Below are positions 1 to 5,392 of a DNA stretch of 8,927 nucleotides, in pieces. The position numbers were made by a program, and so were the translations under genes. The DNA lies in assembly GCA_009787685.1 (NCBI GenBank), contig WQSV01000045.1:1-8927 (forward strand). Direction: 5' to 3'. The notes beneath the pieces are model-generated. The model saw only the letters and a list, made by a program, of their open reading frames with translations, searched no databases and was not told where the DNA came from. The stretch's first letter is position 1. Each line of letters opens with the position of its first letter. This DNA is from Bacillota bacterium. GTDB lineage: Bacteria > Bacillota > Clostridia > Christensenellales > Pumilibacteraceae.

Positions 1-126
1 CGCTCCCACTTGATAAACAAAGCGAGATGACGGCAGGTTCACATTGTTATTCCTTGAACGCAAATGTCCTTCTATGGCATCTATTCGAGTTGTCAAGTTT
101 CTCAAGTTGTTAGTGTTGCTATCCAT
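1..126 (-). CDS. Partial phage tail-region protein, N-terminal 42 residues
   Basis: The gene starts with ATG at 126 and runs off the left edge. A good ribosome binding site (AAAAGGAGCAACA) lies just before the start. The visible N-terminus begins MDSNTNNLRNL and has leucine and isoleucine spacing (NNLRNLTTRIDAIEGHL) that suggests a short coiled coil, followed by a polar stretch containing NNNVNLPSS. It follows the gp10-like gene, so by phage gene order it should encode a tail, needle or fibre component. That is inference from position and coiled-coil character only; no family is recognised and the product could be any structural protein. Start confidence is good, function confidence low. Confidence 0.6.
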   Translation of the reverse strand, partial: MDSNTNNLRNLTTRIDAIEGHLRSRNNNVNLPSSRFVYQVGA

Positions 127-140
127 TGTTGCTCCTTTTT

Positions 141-201
141 TTTAGAGTGAGGAATGTAGTTATTGATAAATTATTTTTTTTATTCTGAACTCCACTCTTC
201 A
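141..201. repeat. Heptamer-armed inverted repeat element, border copy 1 (degenerate)
   Basis: The gene border holds AGAGTGAGGA (144-153) and the inverted GAACTCCACTCT (187-198), giving an imperfect hairpin with an AT-rich loop. The loop and core (ATTGATAAATTATT, then TTTATTCTGAACTCC) match the loop and core of the copies at 3008-3093 and inside the portal gene. The heptamer class is GAGTGGA-like, closer to the portal copy than to the GAATATT copies. The right arm ends at the stop codon of the gp10-like gene. Confidence 0.55.
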
Positions 202-1590
202 TTAAATACTAAATCTCACCCCCGGACGAGTCAACCTTCCACCCGTTGCCGTTGTTTCGATTGCAAATCCTAGTTTCCTTCCTCTGAAGTTCATTCTTAA
301 TCTTGTTATTCCGACTCTTGGAGTGACAGATAATGTCCTTGAAGTTGTTTCGGAAAACAGCGTTAATTGAAACGGAACGGTTGAGTCGATGTAGAATTCT
401 CGAATTGTTTTAATCTCATCAGTCCCAAGGTCAATCAACGGACTGACGTAGCTTTTTCTTAGTGCAATATCTCCCGCGTTTCTTGCACTGTTGTTAATCG
501 TTCCAATTGTTCCATGTGATATCGCAAAAAGATTCCCGTCAATTGAATTAAAAGCGGTCGGCCCAATTCCATGAGTCACATTGACTAATCCCGATTTGAG
601 GTCAATTGAAATAAAAGAATTGTTTCTATTGTCAGCACTAGGTGTTCCTATGTCAAGATTCAATGACAAAAAATATTTACCATCATGATATGTAGCGACC
701 GCATTTGGAGAATGTTTTATTAGCCCTTTTAAATGCCCCGCGACTGGAATTGTTGATATTCCGTCAAACATATAAATTCCGTCACTAGCCAAAAACATTA
801 TTCTATCCCCACAAGCCGTTGGAGTTTTTCCATAAATTCTTCCCGAAGATGTGAACAGATTTGTCGCCGAAAATTCACTTTGGTCGCCAAATGCAGTGAT
901 TCGAGAAATCCCATAATCACGAAAAACATAGACATGGTTCAAAAAAGAAATAACTTTGTTTGAACTTCCCATTTCATCCATGAACTGAATAAATCCGCCC
1001 TCATTGAGTTCCATTCCCCAATTCGTTGGATCAAGGTCATCGGAAAAATAGACCGCATTTGCTTCACCCGCTGTTGTCACGAACATTCTTTCAAAGTGCA
1101 TTGTCAATGTTCTTATGCTTGGAGCGCCTTCAATTTTATAGGCTGCATCTCTTCCATTCCAAACGAACATCCCGTCCGTTTCACTCGTCATGAGGATGAC
1201 ATCTTCACCAAACAATCGATAATTAACGGCGATTGGAGTCGAAGTGAACTGAACCCCCACCAATCGAGTGAGATTTCTCTCCCCATGCGGAAGAAACCTG
1301 ATTTCTCCATTGGTGTGCGAAGCCATGAGTATGTTTCGGTGTGATTTACTTTCTTCATGCCAAAAACGATAGTTCCAAATGTTTGTCGCCGCAATTGGAA
1401 ATCTTGAATCTCGCGCCATACCATAGCCATCTGAAAGCGTCCCATCAGATATGTTAAAGTTATAGATTCTTTTTGCAATATGAAGTGGCAAAACGCTCTC
1501 ATCAACGCTTGAATTAAATCCAGCGAAAAAGTTTTCAAAATTAAATTGCGCAAGTCTTTTGTGGACTGCGGGTAGTAGGTTGTTTCTCAT
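202..1590 (-). CDS. P22 gp10-like packaged-DNA stabilisation / tail hub protein (predicted)
   Basis: This 462-aa protein is close to the length of P22 gp10 (about 470 aa), the protein that plugs the portal after DNA packaging and starts the tail. The ATG at 1590 is chosen because AAGGAG lies 6-7 nt upstream; the reading frame stays open further upstream only through repeat DNA. The sequence is rich in beta strand, with recurring blade-like segments: FSDDLDPTNW at 182-191, VYVFRDYGISRI near 220-231 and DRIMFLASDGIYMFDG near 262-277. These are typical of beta-propeller phage head-closure proteins. No signal peptide or membrane segment is seen. It sits directly after the predicted adaptor, matching the P22 order gp4 then gp10. 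Family known: gp10 hub proteins of podoviruses. Inferred: same role here. It could instead be another propeller tail protein. Confidence 0.6.
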   Translation of the reverse strand: MRNNLLPAVHKRLAQFNFENFFAGFNSSVDESVLPLHIAKRIYNFNISDGTLSDGYGMARDSRFPIAATNIWNYRFWHEESKSHRNILMASHTNGEIRFLPHGERNLTRLVGVQFTSTPIAVNYRLFGEDVILMTSETDGMFVWNGRDAAYKIEGAPSIRTLTMHFERMFVTTAGEANAVYFSDDLDPTNWGMELNEGGFIQFMDEMGSSNKVISFLNHVYVFRDYGISRITAFGDQSEFSATNLFTSSGRIYGKTPTACGDRIMFLASDGIYMFDGISTIPVAGHLKGLIKHSPNAVATYHDGKYFLSLNLDIGTPSADNRNNSFISIDLKSGLVNVTHGIGPTAFNSIDGNLFAISHGTIGTINNSARNAGDIALRKSYVSPLIDLGTDEIKTIREFYIDSTVPFQLTLFSETTSRTLSVTPRVGITRLRMNFRGRKLGFAIETTATGGRLTRPGVRFSI

Positions 1591-1605
1591 AGTTTCTCCT
1601 TGATT

Positions 1606-1682
1606 GGTTGAATATTGAATATTTGTTGTTGTTTGTTTTTTTATCCTCACCTATTCAATATTCCATATTAAATATTCAATAA
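1606..1682. repeat. Heptamer-armed inverted repeat element, border copy 2
   Basis: Left arm TTGAATATTGAATAT (1608-1622) and right arm from 1653 to 1679 (ATTCAAT, ATTCCAT, ATTAAAT, ATTCAAT units) are inverted heptamer arrays; AATATTGAAT (1611-1620) pairs exactly with ATTCAATATT (1653-1662). The loop ends in the conserved core TTTATCCTCACC (1640-1651). The left arm begins just upstream of the ribosome binding site of the gp10-like gene, and the right arm ends a few bases past the adaptor stop codon, so the element fills the whole border. Confidence 0.8.
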
Positions 1683-1687
1683 AAAAT

Positions 1688-2278
1688 CTAAAGCCATCTT
1701 CTTCTCTTAATTTTCTTCTCCGCCTTTTCAATGTTAGCTTTGAAGAGCGCGTCTTTAAAGCGCTTGTCCCAAAGGAGTGCCTCATCAAACATCCCCATCA
1801 AAATGCAATATTCACATGCTATTCCAAAGCTTAGTGTTCTTTCGTTAACTTTTGCATGATTCCATGGAATTTGTTCGCTCAAGTTTGGGTTGCCGAATGG
1901 TGGGATAAAATTGTAGACAACTGAAAAAACACCATCAAAGGGAAGAAGAATTTCATCATGTGAGAGTGAGAAATTGACATTTTGAGTGCCTTGTCTGACC
2001 GCCACAACAGAAGAAACTCTTTCCATCAAAGACGAGAGTCTCACCCTTTGGTTTTGGCTTCTTGTCTCTTCTTCACGAGTTAATGGAATGTAGTCAGAAG
2101 CTATTTCAATAGCCGTCATTTTTGCACAATTAGTGAGTCTTTCAATTTCTCCCACAACATCTGCGCTCGCTCCACCAAAATTGTTGCTTGTTCCTTGCAA
2201 TGCCGTGATCACATCATCGAGTTGCAAATTTATTGCTGCTTGCCTAACGCAGTCTCTATAGGTAATTCTGTTTGACAT
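1688..2278 (-). CDS. Predicted head-tail adaptor (P22 gp4-like position)
   Basis: This is a 196-aa protein of mixed character. The ATG at 2278 has a strong AAAAAAGGAG site 5-7 nt upstream; the frame stays open above it only through repeat sequence. The N-terminal half is mostly helical (YRDCVRQAAINLQLDDVITAL, then VGEIERLTNCAKMTAIEIA), the middle has strand-like segments (NVNFSLSHDEILLPF), and the C-terminal part has a helix with FGIACEYCILMGMFDEALLW (151-170) and a basic tail KKIKRRRWL. Helical proteins with a tryptophan-containing C-terminal helix and basic tail are typical of phage connector adaptors (P22 gp4, HK97 gp6, SPP1 gp15 types) that ring the base of the portal. It lies after the capsid region and before the gp10-like gene, where P22 encodes gp4. 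The role is inferred from position and composition; no catalytic motif is seen. Confidence 0.5.
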   Translation of the reverse strand: MSNRITYRDCVRQAAINLQLDDVITALQGTSNNFGGASADVVGEIERLTNCAKMTAIEIASDYIPLTREEETRSQNQRVRLSSLMERVSSVVAVRQGTQNVNFSLSHDEILLPFDGVFSVVYNFIPPFGNPNLSEQIPWNHAKVNERTLSFGIACEYCILMGMFDEALLWDKRFKDALFKANIEKAEKKIKRRRWL

Positions 2279-2290
2279 AAGTCTCCTTTT

Positions 2291-2660
2291 TTGAATATGG
2301 AATATGGAATATTGAATAGTTATTGTCAAGTATCTTTGATACTTTTGTGAGAAATTGCTATTACTAGAAATTCCCCAACAAGAGGGTCGAAGACCCTTGT
2401 CAACAGTTTTCAACTGTTCTGTCGGATTTTGCTCGTATTCGCGTTCAGCGTCAAACGGTTCGAAGACCCTTGTCAACAGTCTTCGACTGCTCTATCGGGT
2501 TCTGCTTGAACTAGCAATCTCCGTCAAGCGGGTCGAAGACCCTTGTCAAGTATCTTTGATACTTTTGTTGGGGAATTTCTCATAGGAGTTAATCTCCCAC
2601 AAAAGGGTCGAAGGTCCTTTTCAAATTTATTTTTATCCTCACCTATTCCATACTAAATTA
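2291..2660. repeat. Composite border element 3: heptamer arms enclosing a palindrome array
   Basis: This fills most of the 374-bp gap 2279-2652. The left arm (2291-2319) is four heptamers beginning TGAATAT-GGAATAT; the right arm is the core TTTATCCTCACC (2632-2643) followed by TATTCCATACTAAATTAA, which runs over the stop codon of the 111-aa gene. TATGGAATA of the left arm matches TATTCCATA of the right arm. Between the arms, where other copies have only a short AT-rich loop, lies about 300 bp of palindromes (separate entry). The same layout is found at 8162-8471. Confidence 0.75.
2328..2621. repeat. Array of short palindromes with 3-nt centres (array A)
   Basis: At least eight short inverted repeats share a 3-base centre (GAA, TTC or TTT) with different stems: AAGTATC-TTT-GATACTT at 2328-2344 and again at 2548-2564; AGGGTC-GAA-GACCCT at 2383-2397; AACAGTT-TTC-AACTGTT at 2402-2418; GGTTC-GAA-GACCC at 2457-2469 (one mismatch); CAGTC-TTC-GACTG at 2477-2489; GGGTC-GAA-GACCC at 2530-2542; AAAAGGGTC-GAA-GGTCCTTTT at 2601-2621 (paired with G-U wobble). 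They are linked by recurring spacers such as CTTGTCAA. A perfect 16-bp inverted repeat, AGAAATTCCCCAACAA (2366-2381) with its complement (2565-2580), encloses most of the array. The stems change while the pairing is kept, which argues for selection on structure or for a specific copying mechanism. Confidence 0.85.
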
Positions 2661-2988
2661 ATCTAAATGCTCTTTCCGTTTCTTTTTCGGCATTTTTTGC
2701 TACTTTTTCGATTTTTTCTTTTTCGATTTTTTCGTTTTCTTTTTCCATTTCAATTAAAAATTGTTTTCGGTTTTCTGAACGAGTTTTCTTGACATGAATG
2801 AGAGTTCTTTCATCCAAAGTTGAAAACGGCAAAATCAAACACAGCGAATTCCCTCGCTGTTCACGTGAATGCACCTCAAATTTTCTCGTCTTGTGATTAA
2901 AGACGAGAAAATAGGTCGAGTCGATATTTTTAAGACGAGATGCAATATTGAATGTGTCCTCTGTTATGAGTTGATGTGTTCCAATCAT
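2653..2988 (-). CDS. Small phage protein of unknown function, 111 aa
   Basis: The ATG at 2988 is preferred because TTGGAG lies 9-10 nt upstream; an alternative in-frame TTG at 3003 overlaps that ribosome binding site and is unlikely to be used. The N-terminal part (MIGTHQLITEDTFNIASRL, then STYFLVFNHKTRKFEVH) looks like a compact alpha/beta fold; residues from about 68 onward are very rich in Glu and Lys (EKENEKIEKEKIEKVAKNAE) and should form a long helix or coiled coil. Similar small proteins with an FN-K-EVH segment occur in Firmicutes phages, as I recall, but I know no function. Its position between capsid and adaptor genes would suit a minor head, decoration or assembly protein. Its DNA holds an unusual cluster of inverted repeats (separate entry), and its stop codon lies inside a heptamer arm. 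Confidence 0.7.
   Translation of the reverse strand: MIGTHQLITEDTFNIASRLKNIDSTYFLVFNHKTRKFEVHSREQRGNSLCLILPFSTLDERTLIHVKKTRSENRKQFLIEMEKENEKIEKEKIEKVAKNAEKETERAFRLI
2841..2911. other. Three adjacent inverted repeats inside the 111-aa gene
   Basis: Three perfect inverted repeats lie within 71 bp of coding sequence: ACAGCGA-ATTCCC-TCGCTGT (2841-2860), the 10-bp palindrome TTCACGTGAA (2860-2869), and a 12-bp stem TTTTCTCGTCTT with its complement AAGACGAGAAAA around a 7-base loop (2881-2911). A further AAGACGAGA (2932-2940) could pair alternatively with the first arm of the third repeat. They encode ordinary residues (VFNHKTRKF and neighbours), so protein coding does not explain them. Confidence 0.75.
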
Positions 2989-3007
2989 AAAAAAAATCTC
3001 CAATTAA

Positions 3008-3093
3008 TTGAATATTTAATATGGAATATTGAATTATGTTTTGATAATTATTTTTTATTCTCAACTATTCAATATTCCATATCCGATATTCAA
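3008..3093. repeat. Heptamer-armed inverted repeat element, border copy 4 (clearest)
   Basis: The left arm (3008-3034) and right arm (3067-3093) are 27 bases each and match as inverted repeats at 24 of 27 positions. Both read as 7-base units, for example TTGAATATTTAATATGG on the left. The loop contains TTTTGATAATTATTTTTTATTCTCAACT, whose parts resemble the loops of copy 1 and the portal copy. The element spans nearly the whole gap between the capsid stop codon and the ribosome binding site of the 111-aa gene. Confidence 0.9.
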
Positions 3094-3101
3094 TATTTTT
3101 T

Positions 3102-4259
3102 CTAAGTGTGAATTTGAATGATGACACCTTGTCCATTCGGCTTGTCGCAAATCAATTCACAATACTTAACTAGCGTCGCGCTATAGGTTGCTCTGCCTTG
3201 GTTTTGACGAAGGATTTTTCCATTTTCAGTTTCAAGGAAACGCCAATCATCAAGTTGGTGAAGTTTAAATGCAGTTGTGTCGAGAAGGATTAGTCTTCCA
3301 TCTTCAACGAAACGCTCAAACACAAACGGAATCCCATTGAATGAAAGTGTTTTGAAACCACCTGTTAGTTCCATGATGTCGATGTTTCTTTTGTATTGCC
3401 CTAAGTATTCTTGGTAAGCATATTTGACATCTGGAGATGCTCCAAGGAAGTTGATTGTTCCTGACGTGTTGTGTTCGATTGCGTCAATGTTTCTTTGAAT
3501 CAAGATGTCGTCAATTGGGGCATTTGCAATACCAATGTGAGATTGCAAGAAACCATGGTCTTCTTTTCTCAATCCATAGATTTCTTCGTTGTTAAAAATA
3601 GCTTCTAGTCCTGTGATTTCTTTGCCAAAGCTTCCTTGAACAACAAGACTTCCGCCTATTGTAGTTAGTGTTGGTGGGTCGTTTTCAAAGAAAATTCTTC
3701 CTTGGACTTGGTCAACATGGCGAATTCTGTGTCCTGTTGAAACAAGTTGATTGTTGAAGTTAAGAAGGTCAACGACCATTCCCGCGACAAAAAATCTTGG
3801 TCTGCCGACTGGATAACCTTCCGACGGAGTGCCCGGATCAACTCCACTCAAGATTCCGCTTCCGTCGCCATAGAGCATTCTGCCCATGTTGAATTTTGAA
3901 GCTTCAAGAAGTGATGTTAATTCTGCGTTCAACAGGTCCGTGAACGCACCTCTTCCATCTGCCGAAGCTCTGATTGCTTTGTCGGAAATTTGGATTTGAC
4001 CATAGATATTTTTGAGCGTTGCGACCATTTGCAAATATTTTTTGCCATGAGCTGTCGGCAATTCTCCATCTTCAGTTCCAGCACCAACACCGCCATTAAG
4101 ACCTGCTGACACTGCTTTTCTGATTTCTTTTCCCCAAACGTCTGAACTTGTTTGCTCAATCTTTGTGAAAAGAGGGTTTACTTTGGTGTTAAGAAGTTCC
4201 GTGATTGCTCCTAAATACACCGCCTTCAATGCATTTTCTGCGCTTTGTACTGTTACCAT
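3102..4259 (-). CDS. Major capsid protein
   Basis: This is a 385-aa head shell protein, in the size range of HK97-fold capsid proteins. Segments I recognise as typical of capsid proteins in Firmicutes phages are an N-terminal arm with FTKIEQTSSDVWGKEIRKAV (31-50), a glycine-rich stretch NGGVGAGTE (55-63), LKNIYGQIQISDKAI (82-96), and FNMGRMLYGDGSG (123-135). The C-terminal half is beta-rich, as expected for the P and A domains. The start at 4259 (MVTVQSAENALKAVYL) gives the usual N-terminus; the frame extends upstream only into leader and heptamer sequence. The gene follows the scaffold gene, the normal portal-scaffold-capsid order. No protease is encoded nearby, so the N-arm may not be cleaved. 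Its ribosome binding site is unusual (separate entry). Role is well supported; the exact family name is not assigned. Confidence 0.88.
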   Translation of the reverse strand: MVTVQSAENALKAVYLGAITELLNTKVNPLFTKIEQTSSDVWGKEIRKAVSAGLNGGVGAGTEDGELPTAHGKKYLQMVATLKNIYGQIQISDKAIRASADGRGAFTDLLNAELTSLLEASKFNMGRMLYGDGSGILSGVDPGTPSEGYPVGRPRFFVAGMVVDLLNFNNQLVSTGHRIRHVDQVQGRIFFENDPPTLTTIGGSLVVQGSFGKEITGLEAIFNNEEIYGLRKEDHGFLQSHIGIANAPIDDILIQRNIDAIEHNTSGTINFLGASPDVKYAYQEYLGQYKRNIDIMELTGGFKTLSFNGIPFVFERFVEDGRLILLDTTAFKLHQLDDWRFLETENGKILRQNQGRATYSATLVKYCELICDKPNGQGVIIQIHT

Positions 4260-4293
4260 TTTTTTTATGGGACACTTTTTTGTGTCCTCCTCC
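4260..4293 (-). promoter_or_regulatory. Capsid leader: hairpin between Shine-Dalgarno and start codon
   Basis: On the coding strand the leader reads AAGGAGGA, then GGACAC-AAAAAA-GTGTCC (stem 4282-4287 with 4270-4275), then ten bases and ATG (4259). The linear distance from the AGGAGGA (4288-4293) to the ATG is 28 nt, too long for normal initiation, and no other good start codon lies between. Folding of the 6-bp hairpin would bring the effective spacing to about 10 nt. This suggests a start site formed by leader folding, as known for a few phage T4 genes. The stem shares two bases with the purine tract, so some competition is possible. Confidence 0.6.
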
Positions 4294-4300
4294 TTTTTTA

Positions 4301-4362
4301 TTGAATATGGAATATTGAATAGTTGGTGATAATATTTTGCACAACACTTATTCAAGATTCAA
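4301..4362. repeat. Heptamer-armed inverted repeat element, border copy 5
   Basis: The left arm TTGAATATGGAATATTGAAT (4301-4320) continues as AGTTG; the right arm CAACACTTATTCAAGATTC (4342-4360) runs up to the scaffold stop codon. The arms match imperfectly. The TTTATCCTCACC core is not recognisable here; the loop is GTGATAATATTTTG, which partly resembles the TGATAATTATTTT loop of copy 4. This is a decayed or variant member of the family. Confidence 0.65.
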
Positions 4363-4363
4363 T

Positions 4364-5167
4364 TTATCTGAATAGTTTGTCTGCAATTGCTTTTGCTTCT
4401 CTTAGGTTTCTTGGTTTTGCTAGTGGCGTTAGTGCGCTTCTTCCAATTGCGCTGTTCAACGTCACTGCCCCTTGTTCTTCGCCAAGTGACGCGAGGTATT
4501 TCGCGACAACTTTTGCAACAATGAAATCATTGTTCAAGATGTTGTTTTGAACAAATTCTTCATCGTTTAGTTTTTCATTGAGTCTTATGGCAGTTTCTCT
4601 TTGAATCATTTCTTCAAGTTCATTTGCTCTTGGTGCGCGAGGGATTTCTTTCAACTCGTCTTGTGGCATCTCAATGCTTTCAATCGTTTCTTTTTCATCA
4701 AACTGCACCGTTGGTTCAGAATAGATGTTCCCTTCAAACTCTTCCGCAACAACCTCACTCGCTTCTTTGCCAGTTGCATATCTTCCATTTTCCACATAGT
4801 TAATTGCAACTTCTGCCTTTTCCTCAAGTGCATTTCTTGTTTGATTCCTCGCACGCGCTGATTCAACAACATTTTTCAAAAGATTCACCTTTTCTTCGTC
4901 AGCATGTTCTTTTGAAGCTTCATCCTTGAGTTTTTTCACAAAGTGTTCAAACTCCTCTTGCGAGTGGTTTTGAAGCAGATAATCCACTCTTTCGTTAAGT
5001 TCAGCCAACTTGTAGTCCTTTGAAAGAAGTTCTCTTTCAAGGTCATAGATAACCGCAAATAACTCGTCTTTTGTTAGGGAATCTTTTGAATATGGTTGAT
5101 ATTCATCTCTTGGTTCGCCTAACGCTTTTTTGAGCGATTCATACGCCCTTTTTTGTTTTCTAGACAT
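4364..5167 (-). CDS. Capsid assembly scaffold protein (predicted)
   Basis: This is a 267-aa acidic, highly charged, helix-rich protein. The ATG at 5167 has a strong AAGGAGGACAAAA site. The N-terminus is basic (MSRKQKRAYESLKKALG), the middle has long Glu- and Lys-rich coiled-coil segments (LAELNERVDYLLQNHSQEEF near 56-75) and a low-complexity acidic region, and the C-terminus ends in the basic helix KPRNLREAKAIADKLFR. Phage scaffolds such as P22 gp8 are long helical proteins whose basic C-terminal helices bind the coat protein; length (P22: 303 aa), composition and position between portal and capsid genes all fit. No protease motif is visible, so it is probably not a fused protease-scaffold. 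Function is assigned by position and composition, since scaffolds diverge quickly. Confidence 0.7.
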   Translation of the reverse strand: MSRKQKRAYESLKKALGEPRDEYQPYSKDSLTKDELFAVIYDLERELLSKDYKLAELNERVDYLLQNHSQEEFEHFVKKLKDEASKEHADEEKVNLLKNVVESARARNQTRNALEEKAEVAINYVENGRYATGKEASEVVAEEFEGNIYSEPTVQFDEKETIESIEMPQDELKEIPRAPRANELEEMIQRETAIRLNEKLNDEEFVQNNILNNDFIVAKVVAKYLASLGEEQGAVTLNSAIGRSALTPLAKPRNLREAKAIADKLFR

Positions 5168-5186
5168 TTTTGTCCTCCTTTTTTAG

Positions 5187-5392
5187 TGAATATTTAATAT
5201 TGAATATGGAACACATATGGTGGAAATTTATGCAAAGAGCATTTTTTCTTGCTTGCAAGAGTAAAAATACGACGACAACAAAAGGGGTTAATCCCCCGAT
5301 AAGTCGCCTAAAGGGCGGCATGGGTGGGATTTATACCGCGGTTTAATACCTTTCATTTTTTTTATCCTCACCTGTTCAATATTCAATTTTTT
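5187..5392. repeat. Composite border element 6: heptamer arms enclosing a structured insert
   Basis: The left heptamer arm (from 5187) ends with ATTGAATATGGAACA (5199-5213); the right arm is TGTTCAATATTCAAT (5373-5387). These are inverted repeats at 14 of 15 positions. The innermost unit carries GAACA rather than the usual GAATA, and the opposite arm has the matching TGTTC, so both arms changed together. The core TTTATCCTCACC lies at 5361-5372, directly inside the right arm. The 160-bp interior contains a structured segment (separate entry). Confidence 0.8.
5247..5350. other. Structured insert between scaffold and portal genes
   Basis: Several short inverted repeats are packed here: CTTGCTTGCAAG (5249-5260, containing the palindrome CTTGCAAG), GGGG-TTAAT-CCCC (5284-5296), GTCGCC-TAAA-GGGCGGC (5303-5319, one wobble) and the palindrome ACCGCGGT (5335-5342). 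GGGATT (5327-5332) can also pair with AATCCC (5291-5296), excluding the GGGG/CCCC hairpin, so alternative folds are possible. GC content is clearly above the flanks. On the minus strand a 22-codon frame (5288-5356, starting MKGIKPRYKSH) follows a purine-rich GGTGAGGA; I do not call it a gene. I recognise no known RNA family. Confidence 0.5.

Noticed and set aside
2279..2476. Upstream extension of the adaptor frame through the palindrome array, to a non-ATG start near 2476
   Set aside because: The extension consists wholly of repeat DNA and the heptamer arm; a strong AAGGAG site directly precedes the ATG at 2278.
2355..2585. Plus-strand frame across array A
   Set aside because: It is low-information repeat sequence on the wrong strand, open because the palindromes lack stops; no ribosome binding site.
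4651..4872. Second minus-strand frame inside the scaffold gene
   Set aside because: It is a shifted-frame shadow of the scaffold sequence with highly basic, repetitive composition.
5288..5356. 22-codon minus-strand gene in the scaffold-portal gap
   Set aside because: The purine-rich motif before it is the conserved border-element core found elsewhere without an open frame, and the frame overlaps several inverted repeats; kept only as a possibility in the findings.
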